From JBAYJS01 sp041664985 (lineage in GTDB: Bacteria; Patescibacteriota; Patescibacteriia; Buchananbacterales; UBA6539), in assembly GCA_041664985.1 (NCBI GenBank), contig JBAYJS010000010.1:1-30736 (forward strand): a stretch of DNA of 30,736 bases. Direction: 5' to 3'. Position numbers and translations under genes: made by a program. The notes under the pieces are model-generated. The model worked only from the letters and a program-made list of their open reading frames with translations, was not told the DNA's origin and searched no databases. Positions 22,429-30,408 of the stretch are shown one piece after another. Every line of letters begins with the position of its first letter. The stretch's first letter is position 1.

Positions 22429-24123
22429 TTAGGCTGTCTCTTCGGCTTCGGGCAGCACAATTTCGGCCGCCCCCGGAATGGGATTATCCAACCCGACGCC
22501 GATAGGCACGAAGATCCAACCCATGAGTTGCGCGATCGCAGCCAGCAACGACAGAATGTCGAAAGGCACGGACTGAATGTGATTGCAGTCCACACCAAAC
22601 AGTATCTGCCACGGGCAGTTCGAACCGGCTACGCCCATTGGCCACTGCGCATCCAGAAGTTTCAGGACCGGATGTTTCTGCCGAATCTCGGGCGTCAACG
22701 TCATAAGGTCATAGTGACCGGCCACGAGCATGAAGCTGTTCGTGAGGCCGTTCTTTCCGACCGGAATGAGCCGCGCCCACGTACCGACACGCCGTGCGTC
22801 CTGGCCGCCGGGATAATCGATGATCCTGCCAAGATGAACCATCTGACCCTTGGACGCCGCACCACCGTTACGGAAGTAGGCGGGATTCTGCGAATCGGCC
22901 TCCACCCCTTCCATTGTTTCGTTGCTGCCGGTCAGATCGCGCAGGTTAAGCGCACCCGAATTCAACAGCACGACAAACCAACGCTTCATGGCTTTGGGCA
23001 TCCCCGGCATCTTGATGAGCAACTCAACGATGTGGCGCAAATCATGAAACGCCACGGGATCGTTCGGCGTCTGGTACCGGACCGCAACACACAGTTGCAT
23101 CAGCATCATGGTCACGGCGGCGTAGAAGTCCCGCTCGGTGGCACCGACGCGCGCTTTTCCGTCACCCTCGGGCTGCTGCCGGGAATTGAGCAGGGCCAAA
23201 GCCATATCCTCGGCCACGTCGTACACGGTCTGGTCGAACTGGCCTTGGTACCCGACGAAATTCAGATGGTACTTATCCATCAGGTGCCGAATGGCCAGTA
23301 GAATCTGCATCTGCCGCCCGAAGATTTCCTCGGGCACGTTGACTTTCAGGCCGCGGTCGACGCAGAAATCCATGGCCATCTTGGCCCGCCACTTCTGGAT
23401 CGCATCGGCTTCGGCTTTCATCTCGAGGGCGCCAATGTCAATGAAGTTGAGCCCGAGCTGCTGCAGCAGGAACTCGTTGACACCACCCTGGTCCATCAGC
23501 ATGCTACGCACGCCGATGCCACCATAGATCATGCCATCGATCCGCCGCAGAACTTCTGCGGCTTCTTTCTTATCGGCCTCGTCGACCTTCACTTCTCCCG
23601 GCTTTCCGTCACCGTACTCTTTCTGGAAATCAATCTTGACCTCGCCGGTTTCGCGCCGTTGCCGCAGACGCTCCACGTGCACGGGGTTATTCCAATCAAG
23701 CACGATATCACGCGTGAACTTGTAGCCGGCGGCGCGGCAGACATGCGCCTGCGCCGAGGCGAGCACAAAGCCCGGGTACTGCGCCAGCAGGTTGCTCAAC
23801 AGGTGAACGCCAACGGAGCCATTAAGCACCGGCTTGCGGATACGATTCATCATCGCCTTAAAGATGCCGGGCAGGCCCCAGCCGGTTGACATCGACACGA
23901 ACAAGTCACCGGGCTGGCCTTCTTTCACAATCGGCTCCATGGCCAAGGCGGCATCGTGCACGCTTTGAATCAGTCCCCGCTGCAAGGGAACTGGCTCATA
24001 ACCGGCTTTGATGAGTAATTCGGATGTTATGTCCATTCCTGCTAGATGATGGGGTTCAACCCAGCCTGCGGGTCCGGAGCGGGTATCGCCATGCCCGCCA
24101 AAATATGCTCTTGGTTTTCTCAT
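22429..24123 (-). CDS. L-fucose isomerase family protein (FucI/AraA fold)
   Basis: Mn-dependent ketol isomerase family. FucI interconverts L-fucose and L-fuculose, but the substrate here is unproven. The 564 residues compare with about 590 in E. coli FucI. Matches in order: RKPVLNGSVGVHLLSNLLAQ; a middle YGGIGVRSMLMDQGGVNEFLLQQLGLNFIDI corresponding to the family IGGRSMG...W...GVDVE.ID; NFVGYQGQFDQTVYDVAEDMALALLNS, where D306 fits the metal-binding Asp; and the C-terminal FGVDCNHIQSVPFDILSLLAAIAQ, corresponding to WGANHGAISYGHIGADLITLA, where H515 fits the metal-binding His. It is strongly GC-rich compared with the AT-rich genes nearby. It has its own promoter, long leader and terminator. The ATG overlaps the stop of a 36-codon upstream ORF. 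A hexose or hexuronate isomerase role alongside the PfkB/SDR genes is plausible. Confidence 0.75.
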   Translation of the reverse strand: MRKPRAYFGGHGDTRSGPAGWVEPHHLAGMDITSELLIKAGYEPVPLQRGLIQSVHDAALAMEPIVKEGQPGDLFVSMSTGWGLPGIFKAMMNRIRKPVLNGSVGVHLLSNLLAQYPGFVLASAQAHVCRAAGYKFTRDIVLDWNNPVHVERLRQRRETGEVKIDFQKEYGDGKPGEVKVDEADKKEAAEVLRRIDGMIYGGIGVRSMLMDQGGVNEFLLQQLGLNFIDIGALEMKAEADAIQKWRAKMAMDFCVDRGLKVNVPEEIFGRQMQILLAIRHLMDKYHLNFVGYQGQFDQTVYDVAEDMALALLNSRQQPEGDGKARVGATERDFYAAVTMMLMQLCVAVRYQTPNDPVAFHDLRHIVELLIKMPGMPKAMKRWFVVLLNSGALNLRDLTGSNETMEGVEADSQNPAYFRNGGAASKGQMVHLGRIIDYPGGQDARRVGTWARLIPVGKNGLTNSFMLVAGHYDLMTLTPEIRQKHPVLKLLDAQWPMGVAGSNCPWQILFGVDCNHIQSVPFDILSLLAAIAQLMGWIFVPIGVGLDNPIPGAAEIVLPEAEETA

Positions 24124-24230
24124 AGATCCTCTCCAACTAAAATCCTCGGGTCAACTCCCTTCGCATACATACAAAGAGAGGCACTGCAACTTCCGCGTTC
24201 TTCGATAGGCATCTCCTTTCGCTTTGACAT
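24120..24230 (-). CDS. Upstream ORF, 36 residues, overlapping the isomerase start
   Basis: It begins MSKRKEMPIEERG and ends DPRILVGEDL. Its TGA overlaps the main ATG as ATGA, the usual geometry for translational coupling. It contains two cysteines (GSCSASLC). A second in-frame ATG at codon 7 sits directly on an AAAGGAG, too close to serve as its own site. The frame may be a real small gene, a leader peptide or chance. The overlap is the main argument. Confidence 0.35.
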   Translation of the reverse strand: MSKRKEMPIEERGSCSASLCMYAKGVDPRILVGEDL

Positions 24231-24278
24231 TCTGTTGTGGTAAAAGAGCTCCTCAAACTACTATATTGAGGATATAAT

Positions 24279-24307
24279 AATTTAGCCAATTTTGCCAAAA
24301 AAGTCAA
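24279..24307 (-). promoter_or_regulatory. Promoter of the fucose-isomerase-like gene
   Basis: On the minus strand: TTGACT, a 17-bp spacer, TAAATT. The predicted leader is about 150 nt and carries a GAGGAG near its 5' end with no start codon behind it. Confidence 0.6.
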
Positions 24308-24316
24308 GATAAACCG

Positions 24317-24356
24317 TAAAAAAAGAGCCTTGAAGTAAAATCAATTACTCCAAGGC
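24317..24356 (-). terminator. Terminator of the 24375-25523 gene
   Basis: GCCTTG/CAAGGC plus AGTAA/TTACT stem (24327-24356) with T7 on the minus strand. It ends only 10 nt before the promoter of the next gene. Confidence 0.85.
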
Positions 24357-24374
24357 TGTGTTTAAAGTACAGGT

Positions 24375-25523
24375 TTATTCTTGCGTCGCTTCCGGGCCGG
24401 GTACCTCAGCCGGTGCCGTACTCTCTTGGGCCGGATCAACGGGCACCGCTTCAACGGCCGGCGCTTCAATTGTTGGCACCAGCCGCTTGCGCAGCTCGTT
24501 TTCGGCAGCAACTCGGCCTTGCCATTCTTTGGTGGCTTTTTCCAAGTCGGCAGCCAAAACCGGATTGAAACTGAACAATTCGGCCAGCGCGCCGACCCGA
24601 ATAAACTCCTGCTCGCTGTTAAGACGCAACGGGCCGCCATTGCCCCGAGTCAGAAACAAGGCGAACTCATACTGCAGAACAAGAACTTCCTCGTCCGTTG
24701 CCAGCTCTGAGATCCGGCCGATGTCGGCCGGGCTGATCAGCTGCTCACCTTCCTGTGGACAAGCCATCAGGAAAAAGAACTGGCTGACAAAGAAGTTTTC
24801 CGAATACGGAAGCTCCTTAAGATTCAGAAGCTCGTGGACCAACTGAGCATATTTGAAACTGATGCTCAACTCGGTTTCCGGCAGAAAGCCACCTCGCTGC
24901 TGTTTGATGTAGCCGCACATGGCGTCGTGAGCTGCCTGTTTCCAGTGCTCGGCGATTTCGGGATGCACCAATATGGCTTCCAGTGGATTCAGGTCGGCAT
25001 AGTCAACACTCCACCCACCGTTTCTCCGGCCAAAAGCCTCGATGGCTTTGAAAATCTTCCCACCAAGAGCCTGGTCTTTTCCGCAGAGTGCCAACAGCTC
25101 AATGAGCAAGTCGTTGTAGCATTCTTTAACGCGGCCGGAAAGTGGCCGCCAATGCATCGCTTTGGCAAAGCCGCAGACCATTTTGGCCATGTCCGGCAAA
25201 AGCCAGGGCGAGTGCTGCTTGACTAGCGCTAGTACTTCTTCGACGCGGTCAAGCGCGCCGATGCGACCCGGCCAATAGCAGGGCTTTAACAGCCAACCCC
25301 ACGAGCAGGGATTGTACCACTGCACGCCGGGCGCCAAAAGCAACCAGATCGCCCGCTGCTTGAAACCGTTTCCGACTTCGGGGCTGGCCAACAAATCAAG
25401 CAAATCACCTAGCATCCGACCCCGACCTTCGTTTTTGACCCAGGCTCGCCAGGCTTTTGCCTGATCATCGGGAAACAACCGGGCCAAAACAAAAACCCAC
25501 ACCGCAACAAGATTCTTCCACAT
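24375..25523 (-). CDS. Hypothetical protein with acidic Pro/Ala/Glu-rich tail
   Basis: Not recognised. The 382 residues start MWKNLVAVWVFVLARLF, which could be a short amphipathic or signal-like segment. The body (about 20-320) is rich in Trp, Leu and Ala and looks all-helical, reminiscent of helical-repeat proteins, with Trp- and Cys-containing stretches such as VQWYNPCSWGWLLKPCYWPG. From about residue 340 the sequence becomes a low-complexity tail rich in P, A, E and V. The start has GGAGGAAG 5 nt upstream. The gene is GC-rich, has a near-consensus promoter and a leader of about 140 nt containing CAATC/GATTG and GGTGC/GCACC hairpins, and ends at its own terminator. No function can be given. 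Confidence 0.7.
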   Translation of the reverse strand: MWKNLVAVWVFVLARLFPDDQAKAWRAWVKNEGRGRMLGDLLDLLASPEVGNGFKQRAIWLLLAPGVQWYNPCSWGWLLKPCYWPGRIGALDRVEEVLALVKQHSPWLLPDMAKMVCGFAKAMHWRPLSGRVKECYNDLLIELLALCGKDQALGGKIFKAIEAFGRRNGGWSVDYADLNPLEAILVHPEIAEHWKQAAHDAMCGYIKQQRGGFLPETELSISFKYAQLVHELLNLKELPYSENFFVSQFFFLMACPQEGEQLISPADIGRISELATDEEVLVLQYEFALFLTRGNGGPLRLNSEQEFIRVGALAELFSFNPVLAADLEKATKEWQGRVAAENELRKRLVPTIEAPAVEAVPVDPAQESTAPAEVPGPEATQE

Positions 25524-25667
25524 CGTGACTTCCTCCGCTGGTTTGGTGCTTTATGTGCACCTTTTTTCTGCCTTTTACTACACTACCAACGCCTGACCAA
25601 TCAACTGGATTGCCAAGCATTTAGACGCTTTTATTAAAAAATCAAAGAACTGCTTGTTCGATGACTT

Positions 25668-25696
25668 AGTATAACAAAATAAATCCAATTTGTCAA
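25668..25696 (-). promoter_or_regulatory. Near-consensus promoter of the 24375-25523 gene
   Basis: On the minus strand: TTGACA, a 17-bp spacer, TATACT. Confidence 0.85.
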
Positions 25697-25724
25697 TACA
25701 AAAAACACCATTACCAAAATCGCG

Positions 25725-25770
25725 TTTCTAATCTCTTATCTCTTATTTCTGATTTCTTATTTTCTTACTT
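25725..25770. repeat. Simple-sequence repeat around AAGAAAT/AAGAGAT units
   Basis: On the minus strand, units such as AAGAAAT, CAGAAAT, AAGAGAT and AAGAGATT follow each other. The tract runs into the 3' end of the MBL-fold gene, supplying its last codons and stop. Confidence 0.6.
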
Positions 25771-26311
25771 TATACATCGGTCCGTGCCCGGGCACAATAT
25801 AATCGGCTAAAGCTAAAACTTTTTGCCGACTTTCAGTTAATTTCTCCGAATCAGTCGCATACGGATCAACTGCTGGCAAATTTTGTTGCCAAAAAACATC
25901 ACCAACAACGGCAACAATCCCCGCTTCGGTTTTGACCAATAAACTCAAAGCATCATAATTATGACCCGGCGTTTGAATAATTTTAAGATCATCAGTTAAT
26001 TGCTCCAGCCGATCTTGGCATTCCCCTTTATCCCAAATTCCAAAATACTCAATTGTTTTAGCATCCGCAAACATACCGATATTACGATAATGATCCAAAT
26101 GCGAATGAGTGATAAAAACATAATTGATATCACTAATTTTCAAATCTTCTTTGACCAAAGCATCAATTAATATTTGTTGATTCTCTAAAACTCCCGGATC
26201 AATCACCATGACCAAATTGCCATCTCTAACTAAAGTAATAGTCGGACAAGTTTGCCCGTCGCCATTTTCAGCGCTGGTGAACCCCTCGATTAAAATTTTT
26301 ACTTGAGCCAT
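25757..26311 (-). CDS. MBL-fold metallo-hydrolase (MBLAC1-like)
   Basis: The 184-residue metallo-beta-lactamase-fold protein has metal-site motifs visible in order: THSHLDH (HxHxDH, about residues 67-73), PGHNYDALSL (third His), VVGDVFW (bridging Asp) and the final VPGHG. IDPGVLENQQILIDAL fits the early strand and helix. The compact length and motif spacing resemble MBLAC1-like hydrolases rather than glyoxalase II or RNase J. The substrate is unknown. It starts four bases after the stop of the P-type ATPase gene with no Shine-Dalgarno, so translation is likely coupled. Its last codons (K V R K stop) lie in a simple repeat. Confidence 0.87.
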   Translation of the reverse strand: MAQVKILIEGFTSAENGDGQTCPTITLVRDGNLVMVIDPGVLENQQILIDALVKEDLKISDINYVFITHSHLDHYRNIGMFADAKTIEYFGIWDKGECQDRLEQLTDDLKIIQTPGHNYDALSLLVKTEAGIVAVVGDVFWQQNLPAVDPYATDSEKLTESRQKVLALADYIVPGHGPMYKVRK

Positions 26312-26315
26312 ATGA

Positions 26316-29021
26316 TTAAATTGCTACTTTATTAACCCGATATTTTTTAACGATAAAATAGTATTTTACCAATTCAACACCGGCTAACTGAACTAAATTT
26401 AAAACAATAATAATCAACCAATCATTTAAACCTAAGCTTACGGTTTCAAATATTTTTTGTAAAAATGGTTGGTAAACTGCCAATAGCTGAAGGGCAAGAC
26501 CAATTAAAACCGCGCCAATCAGATAAGGGTTAGAGAAATGATTTGATTTAAAAATTGAATGTCTCAGATTACGACAGGAAAATACATAAAGCAAAGATTC
26601 AGTACCCAACATGGAAAAAATTAAAGTTCGAATATGGGTTAAATCAAAAATATTGGTTCGCAAAAGATAATAAAACAAACCCAATAAAATCAAATTAGTC
26701 ATGGCGCCAATCCCAAAAATTAAAATTTTCATTTCCGAATCCAAAAGTTTATCTTTTTTTCGTCTGGGTTTGTAAGTCATAACATTTTCATCCCCTTTTT
26801 CCAAAGTTAAAGCCAGGCTTGGAAAGCCGTCATCAATCATATTAACCCAAATGATTTGGGCGGGTAAAATCGGCAAAGGCAAACCTAAAATCAAAGCCCC
26901 GGAAATTAAAATAATTTCCGAAAATGAATCGGACAATAAATATAAAATATTTTTTTTAATATTATCAAAAATTATCCGCCCGCGCTCAATCGCAGCCACA
27001 ATCGTTTTAAAATTATTATCCAATAAAACCAAATCCGAAGTTTCTTTGGCCACATCCGTACCCGAGCCCAAAGCAATCCCAATGTCAGCTGATTTAATGG
27101 CAGCCGCATCATTTACTCCGTCACCAGTCATGGCCACCACTTCGCCTTTTTTTTGCCAAGCGTCAACAATTCTTAATTTATGATGCGGTTCAACCCGGGC
27201 ATAAATATCAATATTTTCAACGATTTTTTCAAACTGTTCATCGCTCATTTGCTCCAACTCATGCCCTTCTAAAATATTTTTCTCGGAAATATCAAAGCCA
27301 AGCTCTCGATAAATGGCTTTAGCCGTCAATTTGTGATCGCCGGTAACCATGATGGTTCTGATGCCGGCTTGCTGGGCAAGCTTAATTGTATCTTTGGTTT
27401 TGGGCCGCAAGGGATCTTGCAAAGCGACAAAGCCGACAAAAATCAAATCATTGAGCTCTCCTTTGATTTCTGATTTTTTATTGCTGGGAATTTTTTTATA
27501 AGCAAAGGCCAAAACTCTTAATCCCTGATTGGTTAATTTTTCGTATTTGGTTTTTAATAATTTTAATTTTTCTTTATCAAAATTTTCTTTTCTATTGTTC
27601 ATTCGAACCTGAGACAACATGGCAAATATTTTTTCCGGTGCGCCTTTGACATAAACCACATCCGACTGATCGTTTAAACGATTCAAAGTTGCCATGTATT
27701 TATTTTCAGAATCAAACGGAATTTCCGAAAGCCGCGGCTGTTGCTGATGAATTTCCTGATACGGAATGCTGTTTTGCAAAGCCGCTAAAAGCAAAGCCGT
27801 TTCGGTCGGATCACCGATAATTTTTTGCTCTTCCAGTTCCGCTGTCGGATTTTCCAAAACCGCGTCGCTGCATAAAAGTGACATTTTCAAAATCAAATCT
27901 TTATCAAATAAAGAATCGGAATGAACGTACGGACTTAAGCGCCGTGAGTCAGTTTCATCTTCTGCCGTGATTATTTTTGCCACTTGCATTTTGCCTTCGG
28001 TCAAAGTTCCGGTTTTGTCCGTACAAATGATTGAAACACTGCCTAAAGTTTCAGCGGCCACCAAATGGCGCACCAGGGCGTTTCTTTTTAAAATCGCTTG
28101 CATGCCAATGGCTAAAATCACTGTTACTGAAATTGAAAGTCCTTCGGGAATTGCCGCTACGGCAATGGCGGCTGCCGTATTTAACATCCCTTCTCTGGCC
28201 GCTTGACCAAAACCAAAAATTGGCCGACCCTGCAATTTACCGATTAAAATTAAAATGCCACAAATAGCCAAAACAATATAAATCAAATACTGACTGAAAT
28301 TTTCCAGTTGTGACTGAAGCGGCGTTTTTTCTTTTTTGGTTTCTTGAACCAATTTGGTGATTTGGCCAAGCTGGGTATTGATGCCGGTTTCGCAAACTAC
28401 CGCTGTGGCTTTGCCCCGAGCCACAATCGTGCCAGAAAATACCATATTTTTTCGGTCAGCCAAAACCGCCCCCTTATCCAAAACCGCTAGATTTTTTTCC
28501 ACTGGCACTGATTCGCCAGTTAGAGTCGCCTCGTTTACTAAAAAATTATCAATATTCAAAAGTCGGCAGTCTGCGGGAATTTTATCACCGGCTTTTAAAG
28601 CGACAATATCGCCAGGCACCAAATCAAAAACATTAACCTCAACCAATTGACGGTCGCGCCAAATTCTGGCTTTAAAATCAATTAACTTTTTTAAAAAATA
28701 AATTGCTTTATAGGCACGATTCTCTTGGTAAAAACCTAAAATAATATTAATAAAAACCGTAATTAAAATTACGGCCAAATCAATAAAATCTTGCAAAATC
28801 AAAGAAATACCGGCAGCGCCCAATAAAACATAAACTAACGGGCTTTTGAATTGGTTTAGAAAAATCGCCAAACCGGTTTCTTTTTTTTCTTCCGGCAATC
28901 GATTGGGGCCAAATTTTTTGGTTCTTTTTTGCGCCTCAATTTGAGTTAAACCGCTTTTGTCGGTTTTAAGTAAACTTAAAACTTTTGTTTCACTCAAAGC
29001 ATGCCAAAGCGTTTTTGCCAT
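26316..29021 (-). CDS. P-type cation-transporting ATPase, P2A/P2C-like
   Basis: Membrane pump of 901 residues, using ATP to move a cation (Ca2+ or Na+ most likely). The N-terminal cation_ATPase_N region has TDKSGLTQIEAQKRTKKFGPNRLPEEK. The actuator TLTGESVPVEK, the M4 motif IPEGLSI, the phosphorylation site ICDKTGTLTEG (D335), KGAPEKIFAM in the nucleotide domain, TGDHKLTA and GDGVNDAAA (about 632) follow in order. M6 reads IIWVNMIDDGFPSLALTLEKGD, where SERCA-type pumps have WVNLVTDGLPA. Ten helices are expected. The group is P2-type, but exact ion specificity is uncertain because the M6 residues differ slightly. It heads a two-gene unit with the MBL-fold gene. A TATAAT on the minus strand lies about 30 nt before the ATG. 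Confidence 0.95.
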   Translation of the reverse strand: MAKTLWHALSETKVLSLLKTDKSGLTQIEAQKRTKKFGPNRLPEEKKETGLAIFLNQFKSPLVYVLLGAAGISLILQDFIDLAVILITVFINIILGFYQENRAYKAIYFLKKLIDFKARIWRDRQLVEVNVFDLVPGDIVALKAGDKIPADCRLLNIDNFLVNEATLTGESVPVEKNLAVLDKGAVLADRKNMVFSGTIVARGKATAVVCETGINTQLGQITKLVQETKKEKTPLQSQLENFSQYLIYIVLAICGILILIGKLQGRPIFGFGQAAREGMLNTAAAIAVAAIPEGLSISVTVILAIGMQAILKRNALVRHLVAAETLGSVSIICTDKTGTLTEGKMQVAKIITAEDETDSRRLSPYVHSDSLFDKDLILKMSLLCSDAVLENPTAELEEQKIIGDPTETALLLAALQNSIPYQEIHQQQPRLSEIPFDSENKYMATLNRLNDQSDVVYVKGAPEKIFAMLSQVRMNNRKENFDKEKLKLLKTKYEKLTNQGLRVLAFAYKKIPSNKKSEIKGELNDLIFVGFVALQDPLRPKTKDTIKLAQQAGIRTIMVTGDHKLTAKAIYRELGFDISEKNILEGHELEQMSDEQFEKIVENIDIYARVEPHHKLRIVDAWQKKGEVVAMTGDGVNDAAAIKSADIGIALGSGTDVAKETSDLVLLDNNFKTIVAAIERGRIIFDNIKKNILYLLSDSFSEIILISGALILGLPLPILPAQIIWVNMIDDGFPSLALTLEKGDENVMTYKPRRKKDKLLDSEMKILIFGIGAMTNLILLGLFYYLLRTNIFDLTHIRTLIFSMLGTESLLYVFSCRNLRHSIFKSNHFSNPYLIGAVLIGLALQLLAVYQPFLQKIFETVSLGLNDWLIIIVLNLVQLAGVELVKYYFIVKKYRVNKVAI

Positions 29022-29048
29022 ACTAAAAAATTAGTTTAAACTTATTTA

Positions 29049-29054
29049 ATTATA
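29049..29054 (-). promoter_or_regulatory. -10 box upstream of the P-type ATPase gene
   Basis: Consensus TATAAT on the minus strand. No good -35 box at the right distance was found. Confidence 0.45.
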
Positions 29055-29090
29055 CCAAAAAAATGCCGGCCAAGCCACTGAGGTTTAAAT

Positions 29091-29120
29091 AAAAAAAAGG
29101 AAATCTGCTATCAGATTTCC
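29091..29120 (-). terminator. Terminator of the PfkB kinase gene
   Basis: Perfect 9-bp stem GGAAATCTG/CAGATTTCC with a 4-nt loop, followed by eight T on the minus strand. Confidence 0.92.
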
Positions 29121-29130
29121 TGCCAAAGAA

Positions 29131-30213
29131 CTACCGGCTGATACGCGCCGAACCGCCGGCGGCCAGCTCTTTGACATCGTCCAACGTCACCATCGTGGTG
29201 TCGCCGGGCGTTGTCGTAAGCAGCGCCCCATGAGCCCAGCCCAAATTGACTGCAACTTGCGGATCATCTTGAGTCATCAGGCCATAGAACAATCCGGACG
29301 CAAAGCCATCACCGCCGCCGACCCGATCGTACACATCCAATTCGATAGTCGGCGCTTGGTAGACTTTGCCGCCAATCCAGGCCACGGCGGACCAACCGTG
29401 ACGGTTGGCTGAGCGGACCTGACGCAGCGTGGTGGCCAGTACCTTGAGGTTGGGAAATATCTCCCGAGCCTGATCGATCATGGCCACGAAAACCGCGGGG
29501 TCAAGGTCGGATTCCTTATTCACGTCCGGACCTTTCAGCCCAAGACCTTTCTGCAAATCTTCTTCGTTACCGACTAGCACGTCGGCCAGTTTGATGATTT
29601 CACGATTGATGTAGGCAGCACTATCTGGTCCGGTCCACATATTCCACAACTTGGCCCGGTGATTCAGGTCATAGCTGACCACGGCACCGGCGGCTTTGGC
29701 CGTTTCCATCGCCTTGAAAATTACCTGTGACGTGGTTTTTGACAGAGAGGCAAATATGCCGCCACTGTGAAACCAGCGCACTCCCTGTGAGAAGATGCTC
29801 GTCCAGTCAAAATCGTCCGGCTTAAGCATAGCTGCGGCTTCTTCGGCCCGGTTGTAAAACACCTTGGGGGGACGCACACCGTGGCCGCGATCGCTGTAAA
29901 CCGTGGCCATGTTCGGCCCGGTTACACCATTGTGCTCAAAACGGCGGTAAAACGGCGTGACACCCATCGCCTGCACTTGCCGCTCAATCAACCGACCAAG
30001 CGGGTAGTTCACCATCGCCGAAGCAATGGCCGTGTTTTGGCCAAAACACGCCGCCAGATTGGCAGCGACATTGAATTCGCCGCCGCTGACGTGAACCTCA
30101 ACGCTATGGGCATACTGCCAAGGATACACGCCCGGGTCCAGCCGGTTCACCAATGCACCCAGTGACAGTAAGTCAATACCGCTCGATCTTGTAGCTTCTA
30201 GTTTTTCTTTCAT
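29131..30213 (-). CDS. PfkB-family sugar kinase, 2-keto-3-deoxygluconate-kinase-like
   Basis: Ribokinase-fold kinase of 360 residues. The N-terminal PfkB pattern is HVSGGEFNVAANLAACFGQNTAIASAM (about 40-66), followed by GRLIERQVQAMGV. The middle SYDLNHRAKLW (about 195-205) matches the D.N.R..LW segment typical of KDG kinases. The C-terminal VYDRVGGGDGFASGLFYGL is the D..GGGD motif with the catalytic Asp. The expected reaction is ATP-dependent phosphorylation of KDG or a related sugar. An in-frame ATG at 30258 lies too close to the promoter's -10 box (30270-30275), and I choose ATG 30213 with GGAGGG about 12 nt before it. The gene is GC-rich with its own terminator. It diverges from an SDR gene, a pairing that fits sugar-acid catabolism. 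Confidence 0.85.
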   Translation of the reverse strand: MKEKLEATRSSGIDLLSLGALVNRLDPGVYPWQYAHSVEVHVSGGEFNVAANLAACFGQNTAIASAMVNYPLGRLIERQVQAMGVTPFYRRFEHNGVTGPNMATVYSDRGHGVRPPKVFYNRAEEAAAMLKPDDFDWTSIFSQGVRWFHSGGIFASLSKTTSQVIFKAMETAKAAGAVVSYDLNHRAKLWNMWTGPDSAAYINREIIKLADVLVGNEEDLQKGLGLKGPDVNKESDLDPAVFVAMIDQAREIFPNLKVLATTLRQVRSANRHGWSAVAWIGGKVYQAPTIELDVYDRVGGGDGFASGLFYGLMTQDDPQVAVNLGWAHGALLTTTPGDTTMVTLDDVKELAAGGSARISR

Positions 30214-30269
30214 TGCTGTATTTTCCCTCCGGTTGTCTAAGTTGTGAAAACCACCCAACGTGGTTGATT

Positions 30270-30298
30270 ATCTTAATATAAACCAATAAAAATGTCAA
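30270..30298 (-). promoter_or_regulatory. Promoter of the PfkB gene
   Basis: On the minus strand: TTGACA, a 17-bp spacer, TAAGAT. The 50-nt leader begins with an AACCAC/GTGGTT hairpin. Confidence 0.8.
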
Positions 30299-30318
30299 TT
30301 TAGCCCCAATGCTCTCTG

Positions 30319-30347
30319 TTGACATTTTTGAATTATTAGGCTAACAT
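30319..30347 (+). promoter_or_regulatory. Promoter of the SDR gene
   Basis: TTGACA, a 17-bp spacer, TAACAT. The -35 box is 20 bp from that of the PfkB promoter, back to back. Confidence 0.8.
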
Positions 30348-30391
30348 TTAGTCGATTTACGGAACTGTTGAATTCAGAGGGTGCCACAAAA

Positions 30392-30406
30392 GAGAAGGAG
30401 ATTCTC
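30392..30406 (+). promoter_or_regulatory. Shine-Dalgarno displayed in a hairpin loop
   Basis: GAGAA/TTCTC enclose the 5-nt loop GGAGA, placing the core of the ribosome site in the loop 3 nt before the GTG start that it serves. Confidence 0.45.
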
Positions 30407-30408
30407 AC

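Noticed and set aside
22354..23301. 315-codon plus-strand frame opposite the fucose-isomerase-like gene
   Set aside because: It is a shadow of the GC-rich minus-strand gene. The protein is rich in His, Arg and Gln with no family motif, and the real gene has promoter, conserved motifs and terminator.
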